Assembly: GCA_964651755.1 (NCBI GenBank)
Contig: CAZYZD010000061.1
Span: forward strand, 1 to 13,251
Direction of reading: 5' to 3'
Length of the DNA stretch: 13,251 bases
From: QNZT01 sp964651755
Lineage (GTDB): Bacteria; Campylobacterota; Campylobacteria; Campylobacterales; QNZT01
The notes below the pieces were generated by a model, which searched no databases, was not told the origin of the DNA, and saw only the letters and a list, made by a program, of their open reading frames with translations. Below, piece after piece: positions 1-7,796 of this stretch. Position 1 is the first letter of the stretch. Every line of letters starts with the position of its first letter. Both the position numbers and the translations under genes were made by a program.

Positions 1-377
1 TAGATGCTGGAAGTGGTAGTGATACTGTAAAATTAACTGGTTCAGCAACTGTTGCTAATGATGGTGATGATTTTAGCGGTGCTCAAAATGTTAGTAATAT
101 AGAGATATTGGACTTAACTTCTTTAAACAGTGGTTCAGGTTTCAATAATGATAATAGTATAGAATTTGAGTTTACAACTTCAATTATTGAAAATCTAGTT
201 GGAAATAGCAGTGGAGATTTGAAAATAAAGTTAACTTCTGCACAAGCTGAAGATATACAATTTACAGATAAAGATGGTCAAGTTCATGATACAACAGCTA
301 CAGGTGCTTCATCGATAGAGGATAATACTACTTACGCACTTGATAGTGATACAAACTTGATTATTGACATCGTTTAA
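1..377 (+). CDS. C-terminal end of a large secreted repetitive (RTX/LapA-like) protein, partial
   Basis: The reading frame is open from the left edge (codons in phase with base 3) to the TAA at 375-377, so only about the last 124 residues are visible. They are rich in Gly, Asp, Asn, Ser and Thr, with no Cys, as in the C-terminal ends of large type I secreted adhesins. Stretches such as DAGSGSDTVKL and FTDKDGQVHDT suggest Ca-binding or beta-roll-type sequence. The final residues (YALDSDTNLIIDIV) alternate acidic and hydrophobic residues, as expected for an uncleaved C-terminal type I secretion signal. The genes that follow encode an ABC exporter and a HlyD-type adaptor, so this is probably their substrate. 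GC is about 33% (118 of 360 bases), lower than the genes downstream. A TTG at 108 could be read as a start, but the frame continues upstream. The product class is inferred from composition and context, not from a recognised domain. Confidence 0.75.
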   Translation, partial: DAGSGSDTVKLTGSATVANDGDDFSGAQNVSNIEILDLTSLNSGSGFNNDNSIEFEFTTSIIENLVGNSSGDLKIKLTSAQAEDIQFTDKDGQVHDTTATGASSIEDNTTYALDSDTNLIIDIV

Positions 378-409
378 CAAACTATTTCAACTTTTGGCAC
401 ATTTCTTGC

Positions 410-430
410 TAAACATTTCTAAAATGTTTA
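410..430 (+). other. Intercistronic AT-rich hairpin between adhesin and secretion genes
   Basis: A perfect 9-bp inverted repeat (TAAACATTT at 410-418, AAATGTTTA at 422-430) with a three-base CTA loop fills the gap after the putative adhesin stop. Only one pair is G-C and no U-run follows, so it is not a classical intrinsic terminator. It ends one base before the AAGGG ribosome-binding site of the next gene. It could be an RNA 3'-end stabiliser or processing site, a weak attenuator, or an operator. The function is inferred. Confidence 0.45.
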
Positions 431-442
431 CAAGGGATGTGT

Positions 443-2152
443 ATGTCTATGCAAATTTCGGATCTTCAGGAGAAACTCGCAGAAGCAGTGAAACTGCACC
501 AAAGCGGGGAGTTGAAAGCCGCACAGGCGTTATATGAGGCGATAATAGCTGAAGATGCAGATTTTCAGCCTGCATTGTATAACCTTGCTTCTCTCTATCG
601 TCATGTAAAGTTATACGATAAATCTATCGCTATTTACCAAAAGCTCATCACTTTACGAAAAGATGATCCAAATCTTTACAACAATCTTGCTATTACTTAC
701 GAAGCGATGGGAGATTTCGAAAATGCCTTGTTGCTTTACCAAAAAGCAGTGGAGACGGATTCCTCTTTTGCCAAAGCTTATAACAATATTGCCGTACTGC
801 TTCATAAACAAAAACGCTATGCCGACGGGGCAGCGGTACTGGAACTGGCACTGGAGTATGTTGGAGAAGACACCCAGACACTCTCTAATCTCGGAGCATT
901 TTACAATAAAACAAAGCGCTATGAAGATGCCAGAAAAGTCTTGGAGAGAGCGCTTAAAATCGATCCGAATCTTACCGGTGCCTATGTGAACCTGGGAAAT
1001 GTCTATAATAAACTCCACCGGCATATGGATGCTCTGGCGTGTCATGTCAAAGCACTTGAGCTTGATCCCGGGAGTGCTACCAATTATGCCAATCTTGCGA
1101 TTACTTACAAACATCTGGAGCGTTATGATGATGCGATTGAAAATTTCCAAAAAGCGCTGCATCTTGAACCTGAGTTTGTCAATGCCCATTTTGATCTGGC
1201 AACAACTTATCTTTTGCTCAATGATTATGAAAATGGTTTCAGAGAGTATGAGTGGCGTTTTTATAAAGAGGAGATGCAGTCATTGCTTCGCCAGCATAGC
1301 TATATCTTTGAAAAACCGAAATTTCAATTTGACCTGCCTACCGAAGGAAAGACGTTACTGCTCTATTCCGAGCAGGGATATGGAGATATCATCCAGTTTA
1401 TCCGCTTTGCAGAACCGCTGAAAAAAGTCTATCCTCAGCTTCGTCTGAAAGTGCAGTGCAGGGAAGAACTTAAAACCCTTCTGCAAACGATTCCCTTCCT
1501 TGATGAAGTGGTCACCAGAGATGAAGAGGTAGGAGCGTTCGATTATCAGTATGCCATTATGAGTCTGCCCTATCTTCTTGATATCCAATATGACGATATT
1601 CCTGACTCTTCCTATATCAAAGTCGATGGAGGAGAAAAAGTCTCTTTGGAACTGCACCCTTATAAATACAACATAGGAGTTGTATGGGGTGCGAGTACTA
1701 CAGGAGAGGGGTATCATGAGAAGATATTTCCTCTGCAGAACCTTTCTGCCCTGATGCATCATGAAGATATTGCACTCTATTCACTTCAGGTTGGTCCCGA
1801 TGCTGATATGATTCATAAACTGGGATTGTCCAATGAAGAGATTGTCGACTTGAGTGATCAACTGGTCGACTTTCAGGCGACTGCAAGTGTGATCGAAAAG
1901 CTTGATCTAGTGATCACATCCGATACTTCCGTAGCGCATCTTGCGGGTGCGATGGGAAAAGAGGTGTGGATACTGCTCATAAAGAAAGCGGACTGGCGCT
2001 GGGGACTGGATAGCGAGAAGAGTCGCTGGTATCCGAGTGCGAGGCTTTTCAGACAGAAGAAGCAGGGTGAGTGGCAGGATGTTTTCGAAGCTGTTTTGAA
2101 TGCTTTGGAAGAGAAATACTACATCGAGATTCCAAGAAACGAAGATGCATAA
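443..2152 (+). CDS. TPR protein with C-terminal GT9-like glycosyltransferase domain
   Basis: The product is about 569 residues. I chose the ATG at 443 because AAGGG (432-436) lies six bases upstream; ATGs at 437 (no room for a ribosome-binding site) and 449 are alternatives. Residues about 5-272 are roughly eight tetratricopeptide repeats, recognisable from recurring A-Y-N-N-L-A and A-L-x-L-D/P patterns. After a linker, residues about 300-555 resemble the glycosyltransferase-9/heptosyltransferase-like domain often fused to TPRs: GYGDIIQFIRF near 312, IGVVWGAS near 411, SDTSVAHLAGAMG near 493, and a DWRWGLD...WYPSARLFRQ block near 517. No signal peptide or membrane segment is seen, so it should be cytoplasmic. 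Its stop overlaps the ABC exporter start by eight bases, tying it to the secretion operon. A plausible role is glycosylating or handling the adhesin before export, but that is inferred from position. Donor and acceptor are unknown. Confidence 0.85.
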   Translation: MSMQISDLQEKLAEAVKLHQSGELKAAQALYEAIIAEDADFQPALYNLASLYRHVKLYDKSIAIYQKLITLRKDDPNLYNNLAITYEAMGDFENALLLYQKAVETDSSFAKAYNNIAVLLHKQKRYADGAAVLELALEYVGEDTQTLSNLGAFYNKTKRYEDARKVLERALKIDPNLTGAYVNLGNVYNKLHRHMDALACHVKALELDPGSATNYANLAITYKHLERYDDAIENFQKALHLEPEFVNAHFDLATTYLLLNDYENGFREYEWRFYKEEMQSLLRQHSYIFEKPKFQFDLPTEGKTLLLYSEQGYGDIIQFIRFAEPLKKVYPQLRLKVQCREELKTLLQTIPFLDEVVTRDEEVGAFDYQYAIMSLPYLLDIQYDDIPDSSYIKVDGGEKVSLELHPYKYNIGVVWGASTTGEGYHEKIFPLQNLSALMHHEDIALYSLQVGPDADMIHKLGLSNEEIVDLSDQLVDFQATASVIEKLDLVITSDTSVAHLAGAMGKEVWILLIKKADWRWGLDSEKSRWYPSARLFRQKKQGEWQDVFEAVLNALEEKYYIEIPRNEDA

Positions 2153-4250
2153 AAAAGAATCCTCTGCAAATGCCTCTTTGCTGGAGGCATTCCGCTCTGT
2201 ACTGGCATTTCATTTTGGTGATATCTCTCTTGAGACAATCGAAAAACTTTCCCTCTCCTCTCTGGAAAAATTCTATATCAATGATATCCGCCATATTTGC
2301 GAAGAACTCTCTCTGGAGTTTCAGCAGGAGGGACACCGGTTGCATGAAATCGAACCTTATATGCTTCCATGTATTGCATACAACAAAAAAGGTGAAGCAG
2401 TTGTACTCAAAGAGATGGGTGAGAAAGGTTTTCTGATAGAGCGGAGTTTCCCCGGTACGCAGGAGTGGATTTCGCAAAATGAGATCAAAAAGAGGTTTGA
2501 CTCTTTTCTCTTTTTTCATAAAAAACGTCTTTTGACAGATACTTTAGAGATTGGTGATGCAAAAGATAAAAGCTGGTTTTTCAATCCTATCAAAAAAGAG
2601 TGGCGTGCCTATGTGGAGATTGGTGTTCTGACGCTTTTTATCAATCTTTTTGCTTTGGCTTTGCCTCTTTTTACGATGAGTGTTTATAACCGTGTCATTC
2701 CAAATTTTGCGACCGATACATTGTTGGTATTGTCATTGGGTGTGGCGGTGATTTTAGTCTTTGATGTGCTGTTGAAAAGTGCCCGGCTGCATATTTTGGA
2801 AAAGGTGGTCAAAAAGCTCTCCAACTATTTTGAAGAGGAACTTTTTAAAAAGACATTGAGTATGCAGGCAAAGTACGATACCTATCTTGTAGGAACCAAA
2901 ACAAATCTTTTTCGTGAACTTCATGTTGTTAAAGATTTCTTTGCAACCAAATTGATTCATCTGCTTGATCTGCCGTTCTTTTTTGTGGCAATGGTCGTAA
3001 TTTACATTATCGATCCTGTGATGACTGTGGTACCGATGGTTGCAGCCTTTTTGATACTCTCTTTTAACTTCATGATGCAATATCCCATCGCTTCCTGGCA
3101 TAAAAAGAGTTTTGAAGAGGGGCAGAGTAAACAGGGGTATCTGGTAGAACAGTTGCAGGGACATGAAGCGATCAAACTGGCAAATGCTCTGCCTGCAAGG
3201 CTCTATACCTGGCGAAAAATGATCAATTTTTATCATCATGTACAGAGTAAGATACAGTTTTTCAGCGGTGTAACGGCTTCTGTCTCTGCAGCGGTATTGC
3301 AAAGTGTCTCTTTGATGACGGTAGTTGTAGGTGTCTACAGTATCCATAACGGGAATCTCAATGTCGGGGGTTTGATTGCTGTGACGATTCTGGCAAGTCG
3401 TGCTATGGTACCGGTTATCAACCTTTCCAATATACTGGTCAAATATAAGCAAGTCAAAGAGGCGTTGGATTCTCTGAACAATTACTGGCATCTGCCGGTG
3501 GAGAATCAGAAGTATCATGAACTCGGTATCGGCAGGGCAAAGGGAGAGATTACTTTTGAAAATGTTACATTTACCTATCCCGGAAGCAGTGTACCTTCTG
3601 TGCAGGATATCTCTTTCTCTGTTAAACCGGGAGAGAAAGTAGGGATTATCGGGCAGACAGGTGCAGGAAAGAGTACGATTCAGAAACTTTTGTGCGGGCT
3701 GGTGATGCCGGAGAGTGGAAAAATCTTTCTTGACGGTAGTGATATTGCTACTATCCATCCGGTAGAGCTTCGTCAAAATATCGCTTTGATGCCGCAGGAA
3801 CCTTATCTTTTCAGCGGTACACTGAAAGAGAATCTTGAACTTGGAGGGCGTATCTCCAAAGAGAAGATGGTGGAAGTGTTGCAGCAGACAGGGTTGGATC
3901 AGCTGGTGCGTAAAAGTGGTTCGGCAGATATGCTCAATGTGGGAGAGAGAGGTATGAATCTTTCTGTAGGACAGCGTCACCTTGTTGCACTGGCAAGAGC
4001 ATTGATGAGCGATGCACCGGTGATGATTCTGGATGAACCGACAACAGGACTTGATGTCGGGCTTGAAAAGAGATTGGTACAGCATCTGGATACAACACTG
4101 AAAGAGAAAACATTGATTGTCATTACACACCGTTTTGCGGCTTTGGAGCTGGTGGATCGTGTCATTGTTGTAAATGATGGAAAGATTGTTGCAGATGGAG
4201 AAAAAGAGAAGATTCTTGCGATGCTCACAGCAAACAGAGGTGTTTCATGA
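2145..4250 (+). CDS. Type I secretion ABC transporter/permease (LapB/HlyB type)
   Basis: This is an inner-membrane ABC exporter of about 701 residues, the usual size for HlyB/LapB proteins, powering one-step export of unfolded substrate. Residues 1-130 occupy the C39-peptidase position but lack the catalytic Cys region, so this is a C39-like domain that would bind rather than cleave substrate. Hydrophobic segments of the permease lie near 158-180, 193-213, 275-312 and 380-425. The ATPase domain (about 468-695) has Walker A GQTGAGKST at 503-511, Q-loop Q551, a signature LSVGQ at 606-610, Walker B MILDEP at 627-632 and switch His662. The signature has Val in place of the usual third-position Gly. 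I chose the ATG at 2145, which overlaps the end of the TPR gene; the frame is open further upstream (TTG at 2100), but that would overlap a conserved gene more deeply. It overlaps the next gene by ATGA. Confidence 0.92.
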   Translation: MHKKESSANASLLEAFRSVLAFHFGDISLETIEKLSLSSLEKFYINDIRHICEELSLEFQQEGHRLHEIEPYMLPCIAYNKKGEAVVLKEMGEKGFLIERSFPGTQEWISQNEIKKRFDSFLFFHKKRLLTDTLEIGDAKDKSWFFNPIKKEWRAYVEIGVLTLFINLFALALPLFTMSVYNRVIPNFATDTLLVLSLGVAVILVFDVLLKSARLHILEKVVKKLSNYFEEELFKKTLSMQAKYDTYLVGTKTNLFRELHVVKDFFATKLIHLLDLPFFFVAMVVIYIIDPVMTVVPMVAAFLILSFNFMMQYPIASWHKKSFEEGQSKQGYLVEQLQGHEAIKLANALPARLYTWRKMINFYHHVQSKIQFFSGVTASVSAAVLQSVSLMTVVVGVYSIHNGNLNVGGLIAVTILASRAMVPVINLSNILVKYKQVKEALDSLNNYWHLPVENQKYHELGIGRAKGEITFENVTFTYPGSSVPSVQDISFSVKPGEKVGIIGQTGAGKSTIQKLLCGLVMPESGKIFLDGSDIATIHPVELRQNIALMPQEPYLFSGTLKENLELGGRISKEKMVEVLQQTGLDQLVRKSGSADMLNVGERGMNLSVGQRHLVALARALMSDAPVMILDEPTTGLDVGLEKRLVQHLDTTLKEKTLIVITHRFAALELVDRVIVVNDGKIVADGEKEKILAMLTANRGVS

Positions 4251-5506
4251 GAGAGCATCTGCCGATCGAAAAAGAGTGGAATTACCATCTGGTAGTCTGG
4301 CCTGTTGTTTTGGTCGTAACCGTTTTTCTGGTATGGGCGAGTTTCAGTGAAGTGGATGAACTGGTACATGGAAACGGAAAGGTGATTCCCTCCTCCCAGA
4401 AAAAGATTTTACAGCATCTTGAAGGGGGGATTGTTGAAAAGATCTATGTACAGGAGGGTGCCCGTGTTAAAAAAGGGGATCCTATCTATAAACTGAAAAA
4501 CAGTTCTACCAAGTCAGATTCTCTGGAAAAAGAGATCATGTTAAAGTCTCTGCGTCTTAAAGAGTTTCGGCTTAAAGCACAGATCGATTTTGCAAAATCG
4601 CTTGATATGAACGATACCTCCTCCCAGGCTCAAAATGAGAGGGCAATTTTCCAAAGTGAAATGCAGAATTATCATGAACAAAAGAGTATCCTTCAAAATG
4701 AGATCGATCAAAACAAACTGGAGAAAAAGCGTAAAAATGAGCAATTGAAAAACCTGCGGGCTCAGCTGAAAACGCAAAAGGAGAATGTGCTCATCGTACG
4801 TCATCTGATGGAAAAGGGTGCAGCTTCCAGAAAACAGTATCTTGCAGAAGTCTCAAAAAATCAGTCTCTTATTACAGAACTTAACGAAATAAAAAATGCG
4901 ATACCTATTATTAGTCAAAAGATCAAAAGCTCTTTGACAAAACTCAAAAAACTTAAAAGCGAAAAACGTTCGGCATGGTTGAAAGAGCTCAATGACGTAA
5001 CCCTGAAAATCGAACAGCTTACCCAGAAAAAAGAGGCGAGTAAGGATAGAGAAGTGCGCAAAGTGATTACCTCTCCTGTAAATGGTATTGTACAAAAGCT
5101 CTATTTTCACACGATAGGGGGGATTGTACGTCCCGGAGACAGGGTGGCAGAGATTACACCGGTGGATGATACACTCATCATTGAAGCACAGATCAAAACC
5201 AATGACCGGGGAAATATTGCTATCGATCAAAATGTAACTATTGCAGTTACCGCCTACAGCTATACCAGATATGGGCTTTTAAAAGGAAAACTGATCTCTA
5301 TCAGTCCTGACAGTTTTACAGATCAAAATGGTAACAGTTACTATCTTGTGCGTGTAAAAGCAGAACACTATGCATTTGCGCCGGATAAGCCTATTTTACC
5401 GGGTATGATGGCAAATATCAATATCAAAACCGGTAAAAAGACTATTATGCAGTATCTGTTGAAACCGCTTAAAGATATTCGCCAGAATGCCTTGACAGAG
5501 CAGTAG
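4247..5506 (+). CDS. HlyD/LapC-family periplasmic membrane fusion protein of type I secretion
   Basis: This adaptor of 419 residues links the ABC exporter to an outer-membrane TolC-like channel. A short cytoplasmic N-terminus precedes a single membrane anchor at about residues 14-32. A lipoyl-like half-motif follows (HGNGKVIPSS..., LEGGIVEKIYVQEGARVKKGD, about 41-78), then a long Lys/Glu/Gln-rich coiled-coil hairpin (about 90-265), the second lipoyl half (VITSPVNGIVQKLYFHTIGG, 273-292) and a beta-barrel region. The C-terminus carries the family-typical GMMANINIKTGKK...YLLKPL block (386-408). Length matches the family. The start codon lies in an ATGA overlap with the exporter gene, indicating translational coupling. 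The stop is one base from the stop of the oppositely oriented gene that follows. No TolC/LapE partner is visible in the window, so it must be encoded upstream or elsewhere. Confidence 0.93.
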   Translation: MREHLPIEKEWNYHLVVWPVVLVVTVFLVWASFSEVDELVHGNGKVIPSSQKKILQHLEGGIVEKIYVQEGARVKKGDPIYKLKNSSTKSDSLEKEIMLKSLRLKEFRLKAQIDFAKSLDMNDTSSQAQNERAIFQSEMQNYHEQKSILQNEIDQNKLEKKRKNEQLKNLRAQLKTQKENVLIVRHLMEKGAASRKQYLAEVSKNQSLITELNEIKNAIPIISQKIKSSLTKLKKLKSEKRSAWLKELNDVTLKIEQLTQKKEASKDREVRKVITSPVNGIVQKLYFHTIGGIVRPGDRVAEITPVDDTLIIEAQIKTNDRGNIAIDQNVTIAVTAYSYTRYGLLKGKLISISPDSFTDQNGNSYYLVRVKAEHYAFAPDKPILPGMMANINIKTGKKTIMQYLLKPLKDIRQNALTEQ

Positions 5507-5507
5507 T

Positions 5508-6686
5508 CTACCTGATAATAATAACCTGAGGAGCAACATTGTTGAAGAAGTCTGTTACGGCTTCTTCATGTTCACTGAAATAGAAAAGTGCGCCAAGCAG
5601 CGTAAGTGCAAAAAAGATTGCAAGGAAGATTTTAAGACTGCTGTACGGTCTCTCTCCTTTGATTACTCCGGTTCTGGCATTGATTGCAAAACGGTACTCT
5701 TTGTTTTTAAAACGGAAATGCGCTGTCCATACAGGCAGCAGGATATATTTGAAACTGTTTTGATTGTGGTAAATCTGGATATAGGAGATCTTCTGGTGAT
5801 CTCCGCCGATTCTGGCACGCACCGCTTCCCTGATCTCATACTCCATATAGGATTTGGCATACTCAAAACCGTCATCGAGGGCAACAGAGTAGGTTTCACT
5901 CTCAAATCCGCTGAGGTATTTGTCATCGTAGGGAATGAGATTTTCCAGATCCCACGGCTGCAGGGAATCGGCAAGTTTACGCGGCAGGGTTTTTGTCGCA
6001 CCTATGAGGATATCGTCAAAGTGTCTGTGTACCTCTCCCTGCACGGGTGTCCATTCGATTCTGGGTTCCATCTCTTCGACGATCTGCTCTCTGCCGTCAA
6101 TGTAGACACGTCTGTGGACTCTTTCGTAGTAGGTATCTCCCCGGTATCCCTGAAAATGGGTGATAGTATCGGAGTCATATGTCCAGTAGGGCAGATAGAT
6201 ACCTTCAAATCTGGAGTCGGATTCGGTAAATTTTTTTAGCTGAGACGGGGCAAACCATAAAGAGCCGACCCATTTCCTGAATATCTCTTTTGCCTTTTTC
6301 TGGTTGATTTTAAAAGGCAGAAGCGATTCCGGTGCAAGAGGCATAAAGATATCGAGATTGGTAACAATCGGTGCATCGCAGTAAGGACAGCGCGTACTGC
6401 GGATATGCGGATCGAGTTTAAAGTTTGCCGCACATACGGGGCATTTGATCTCTTTGGGGGCTTTAAGATCAAAACGGGGAGCTCTCTCTATCTTTTGCAG
6501 TGCGTTTTCAAGATTGTGTTCATAGATGGGCAGCTGCGGAGGGTAGAGGTAGTTCAGTGTACCGCAGTATTCACATTTGAGTGCGGTATCGTCGGCACAA
6601 AAGACCAGCGATGCACCGCACTGTTTACAAGGAAAGGTTTTTTGGGTGAAAGTTGCACCCTTGATTACTTTGTTAAACTCTGCCAT
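5508..6686 (-). CDS. Double zinc-ribbon protein with C-terminal membrane anchor (YdjG-like)
   Basis: The product has 392 residues. Two Cys4 zinc ribbons sit at the N-terminus: C20/C23 with C38/C41, and C81/C84 with C99/C102. Between them is a Pro-rich stretch (YPPQLPIYE, 47-55). The middle (about 115-345) is a mostly beta, Tyr/Trp-rich domain (YLPYWTYDSDT, LPVWTAHFRF) that I cannot assign to an enzyme. One hydrophobic helix at about 350-370 followed by a 22-residue tail suggests C-terminal anchoring with the zinc ribbons in the cytoplasm. The architecture recalls TFIIB-type zinc-ribbon proteins such as B. subtilis YdjG, found beside SPFH proteins. Such proteins are sometimes misnamed primosomal protein N', but no helicase motif is present. 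It lies 12 bases after the SPFH gene and is the last gene of the operon. A role as a membrane scaffold recruiting the SPFH and TelA partners is inferred. Confidence 0.8.
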   Translation of the reverse strand: MAEFNKVIKGATFTQKTFPCKQCGASLVFCADDTALKCEYCGTLNYLYPPQLPIYEHNLENALQKIERAPRFDLKAPKEIKCPVCAANFKLDPHIRSTRCPYCDAPIVTNLDIFMPLAPESLLPFKINQKKAKEIFRKWVGSLWFAPSQLKKFTESDSRFEGIYLPYWTYDSDTITHFQGYRGDTYYERVHRRVYIDGREQIVEEMEPRIEWTPVQGEVHRHFDDILIGATKTLPRKLADSLQPWDLENLIPYDDKYLSGFESETYSVALDDGFEYAKSYMEYEIREAVRARIGGDHQKISYIQIYHNQNSFKYILLPVWTAHFRFKNKEYRFAINARTGVIKGERPYSSLKIFLAIFFALTLLGALFYFSEHEEAVTDFFNNVAPQVIIIR

Positions 6687-6698
6687 TTTCTCTGACTA

Positions 6699-7781
6699 TT
6701 AGAGTGGCGGCGGGGTAAGATAGTTGAAGAGAGTTTCAATCTCTTCGATATCTTTGGCTTTTGACCACTTCTCCATACCGGTACTCCACATCAGTGTGGA
6801 AGAGTCGATCTTCCTCTCTTTTATCATCTCTTCGATTTCATCGATATTGAAAGGACCTTTGGGTTCCTGATCTTTGGCATAATAGTACATCTTTTCAAAA
6901 GGTTCTGGAATATAGCTTTTCTCTTTACTAGTTTGCTGTTTTTCAAAATTTCTGGCAAGTTTGTCTGCCATCGCAAATCCAAGTCCCATACCGATCATAT
7001 CAGATGCGCCGCCTCCCTCTTTGGTGAGAGATTCTGCTGTCTGGAAGTCGAGATATTTGTGCAGATCTCCGATCATACCCATGGAGGTACGTTTGTCGAG
7101 TGCTTCTTCTACCATCGGCGGTACGGAGATATTTTCAATCAGTACGCGGGAGAGTTCCAGACCATATTCGCTGAACTCTTTGGCGATTTTTTCACTGACA
7201 TATTCTCCAAGCTGGTCATAATTTGCGGCGAGGTCAAGCACAGGGATATTTGCAGATGCGACAATATCGGTAAAACGGGAGATGATGATATTTCTGAGCT
7301 GGTTGCTGATATCATCGACGCTGAAGTGTCCGTTGGTTCCGACAATCTCTTCGATAAACTTCCTTGGATCTTCGATACGGATTTCATAGGTACCGAATGC
7401 CCGCAGTCTTACCGCGCCGAACTCTTTGTCTCTGAGGATAATAGGATTTTTAGTACCCCATTTCAGATCGGTAAAACGGCGGAGATTACAAAAGTAGACC
7501 TCTGCCTTGAACGGGGAGTTAAAAGCATGATCCCAGTGCTGTAATGTGGTCAGAATGGGAAGGTTTTTGGTGGTTAGTTCATAGATTCCCGGTCCCAGAA
7601 CATCGGCGATTTCACCTTCATTGACAAAAACTGCCGCCTGTGCCTGCCGCACAGTAAGTTTTGCACCATATTTTATTTCATTGTTATAACGCTCAAAACG
7701 GTAGACGAGGGTATCGTTACTCTCATCCAGCCAGTCGATAACATCGATAAACTCTCCAAAAATCTTATCCCAGAAACCCAT
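6699..7781 (-). CDS. SPFH/Band 7 protein of the YdjI (virion-core-like) class with C-terminal GYF_2 domain
   Basis: The product has 360 residues. It begins with a probable amphipathic segment (WDKIFGEFIDVIDWLDE, 4-20) instead of a membrane helix, as is usual for YdjI-type SPFH proteins that need a partner for membrane recruitment. The SPFH domain covers about 45-240 (QAAVFVNEGEIADVLGPGIYEL, LRAFGTYEIRIEDPRKF, SRFTDIVASA, EYGLELSRVLIENISVPP). A Gly/Met-rich linker (about 255-275) leads to a GYF_2-type domain at about 299-347 (MYYYAKDQEPKGPF, then STLMWSTGMEKWSKA). The protein ends in Thr-Pro-Pro-Pro-Leu. An AAGGATAGGA ribosome-binding site precedes the ATG, 15 bases after the TelA-family gene. 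SPFH proteins form oligomeric rings or scaffolds on membranes; a role in a membrane-stress complex with its operon partners is inferred from context. Confidence 0.87.
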   Translation of the reverse strand: MGFWDKIFGEFIDVIDWLDESNDTLVYRFERYNNEIKYGAKLTVRQAQAAVFVNEGEIADVLGPGIYELTTKNLPILTTLQHWDHAFNSPFKAEVYFCNLRRFTDLKWGTKNPIILRDKEFGAVRLRAFGTYEIRIEDPRKFIEEIVGTNGHFSVDDISNQLRNIIISRFTDIVASANIPVLDLAANYDQLGEYVSEKIAKEFSEYGLELSRVLIENISVPPMVEEALDKRTSMGMIGDLHKYLDFQTAESLTKEGGGASDMIGMGLGFAMADKLARNFEKQQTSKEKSYIPEPFEKMYYYAKDQEPKGPFNIDEIEEMIKERKIDSSTLMWSTGMEKWSKAKDIEEIETLFNYLTPPPL

Positions 7782-7796
7782 TTCCTATCCTTTCTC

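Noticed and set aside
108..377. A short independent gene starting at TTG 108
   Set aside because: The same frame is open to the left edge and encodes continuous secreted-protein-like sequence, so this is the end of a longer gene.
2754..4130. A 458-codon open frame antisense to the ABC exporter
   Set aside because: It lies wholly within the conserved exporter gene on the opposite strand and encodes a His/Cys/Arg-rich sequence with no family pattern; it is a shadow of the exporter codon usage.
5543..5568. An 8-bp inverted repeat (TGAAGAAG ... CTTCTTCA) near the convergent junction, considered as a terminator
   Set aside because: It is inside the zinc-ribbon coding sequence, has a 10-base loop and is not followed by a U-run on either strand.
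5568..6239. A 223-codon plus-strand frame opposite the zinc-ribbon gene
   Set aside because: The minus-strand gene has intact zinc-ribbon Cys pairs and a fitting operon position; the antisense frame shows no recognisable domain or ribosome-binding site.
5508..6686. Annotation of the zinc-ribbon protein as primosomal protein N'/helicase
   Set aside because: Only the zinc ribbons resemble that family; no Walker A, DEAH or other helicase motif is present, and length and the membrane helix do not fit.
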